Assembly: GCA_000245075.1 (NCBI GenBank)
Contig: JH599963.1
Span: 1 to 64,000, forward strand
Length of the DNA stretch: 64,000 bases
Direction of reading: 5' to 3'
Source of the DNA: Acetobacteraceae bacterium AT-5844
GTDB lineage: Bacteria; Pseudomonadota; Alphaproteobacteria; Acetobacterales; Acetobacteraceae
Shown one piece after another: positions 63,991 through 64,000 of the stretch. Every line of letters begins with the position of its first letter. The first letter of the stretch is position 1. Position numbers and translations under genes: made by a program. The notes under the pieces are model-generated. The model was not told the origin of the DNA. It searched no databases and saw nothing but the letters and a program-made list of their open reading frames with translations.

Positions 63991-64000
63991 ATGGGCAACG
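63991..64000 (+). CDS. Start of the next gene, probably flagellin (3' end outside window)
   Basis: An ATG at 63991 follows AGGAG by ten bases and opens MGN before the window ends. An in-frame ATG at 63982 (MVRMGN) sits too close to the AGGAG. With only three codons the product cannot be recognised. The strong promoter, the structured leader and the position directly after flbT make a flagellin gene the best guess. Confidence 0.45.

Overview
The window is 64 kb of GC-rich chromosome, densely packed with ordinary bacterial genes on both strands. The gene content points to an alphaproteobacterium, most likely a Roseomonas-like member of the Acetobacteraceae. Supporting signs are flbT beside a probable flagellin, a hisF-hisE-HIT cluster, a 41-residue L36 with a single cysteine, a bacteriophytochrome with an HWE-type kinase, an STAS-MlaE/MlaF/MlaD lipid-transport operon, and a small RNA of the alphaproteobacterial ar8/suhB (MmgR) type. 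The genus is an inference. I saw no phage, insertion sequence, CRISPR array or plasmid functions.

Layout, left to right. 0-4.5 kb: a truncated Pro/Gln-rich secreted protein, a translationally coupled ThiF-like E1 enzyme and DsrE-like protein, a DUF1194 protein, aquaporin Z behind a hairpin that buries its ribosome-binding site, a DUF3775 protein and a small hypothetical. 4.7-10.3 kb: typA, then a run of hairpins, then a peptide-type ABC importer (binding protein plus two permeases, no ATPases). 10.4-13.1 kb: a SirB1-family protein, then HIT, hisE and hisF. 13.2-21.3 kb: an AGE-family epimerase, a phosphonate-monoester-hydrolase-like enzyme and a complete five-gene Dpp/Opp-type ABC importer, all on the plus strand. 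21.4-26.9 kb: a tiny ORF, a DSD1-family PLP enzyme, then galU-ugd-phosphohexomutase-GGCT for nucleotide-sugar supply. 27-31 kb: a membrane J-domain protein, a VWA protein, maeB and tRNA-Leu.

31-39 kb: lipB, an Ldh-family oxidoreductase, tRNA-Val, an N-formylglutamate amidohydrolase-like gene, a DinB-like gene, the ar8-type sRNA, the peroxide-defence set ahpD-ahpC divergent from oxyR, and a PepSY membrane protein with a small Cys-rich secreted partner. 39.4-44.2 kb: rpmJ and glycolate oxidase glcD-glcE-glcF, with a small reverse-strand ORF between glcE and glcF. 44.3-51 kb: a glyoxalase-related protein, a lipid kinase, two membrane proteins and the heme oxygenase-bacteriophytochrome pair. 51.3-57.8 kb: a patatin-like phospholipase and a compact operon of YccF, a flavin amine oxidase and the MCE lipid transporter. 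57.9-64 kb: a DUF1835 protein, a DUF2939-like protein, fhs, a TPR-methyltransferase, flbT and the start of a probable flagellin gene.

Several groups clearly work together: AhpC/AhpD under OxyR; GlcDEF; BphO supplying biliverdin to BphP; GalU and Ugd making UDP-glucuronate; and FlbT next to what may be its mRNA target. The least explained signals are non-coding or small: the aqpZ leader hairpin, the ar8-type sRNA, the hairpin series after typA, and two small ORFs that share a ten-residue core.
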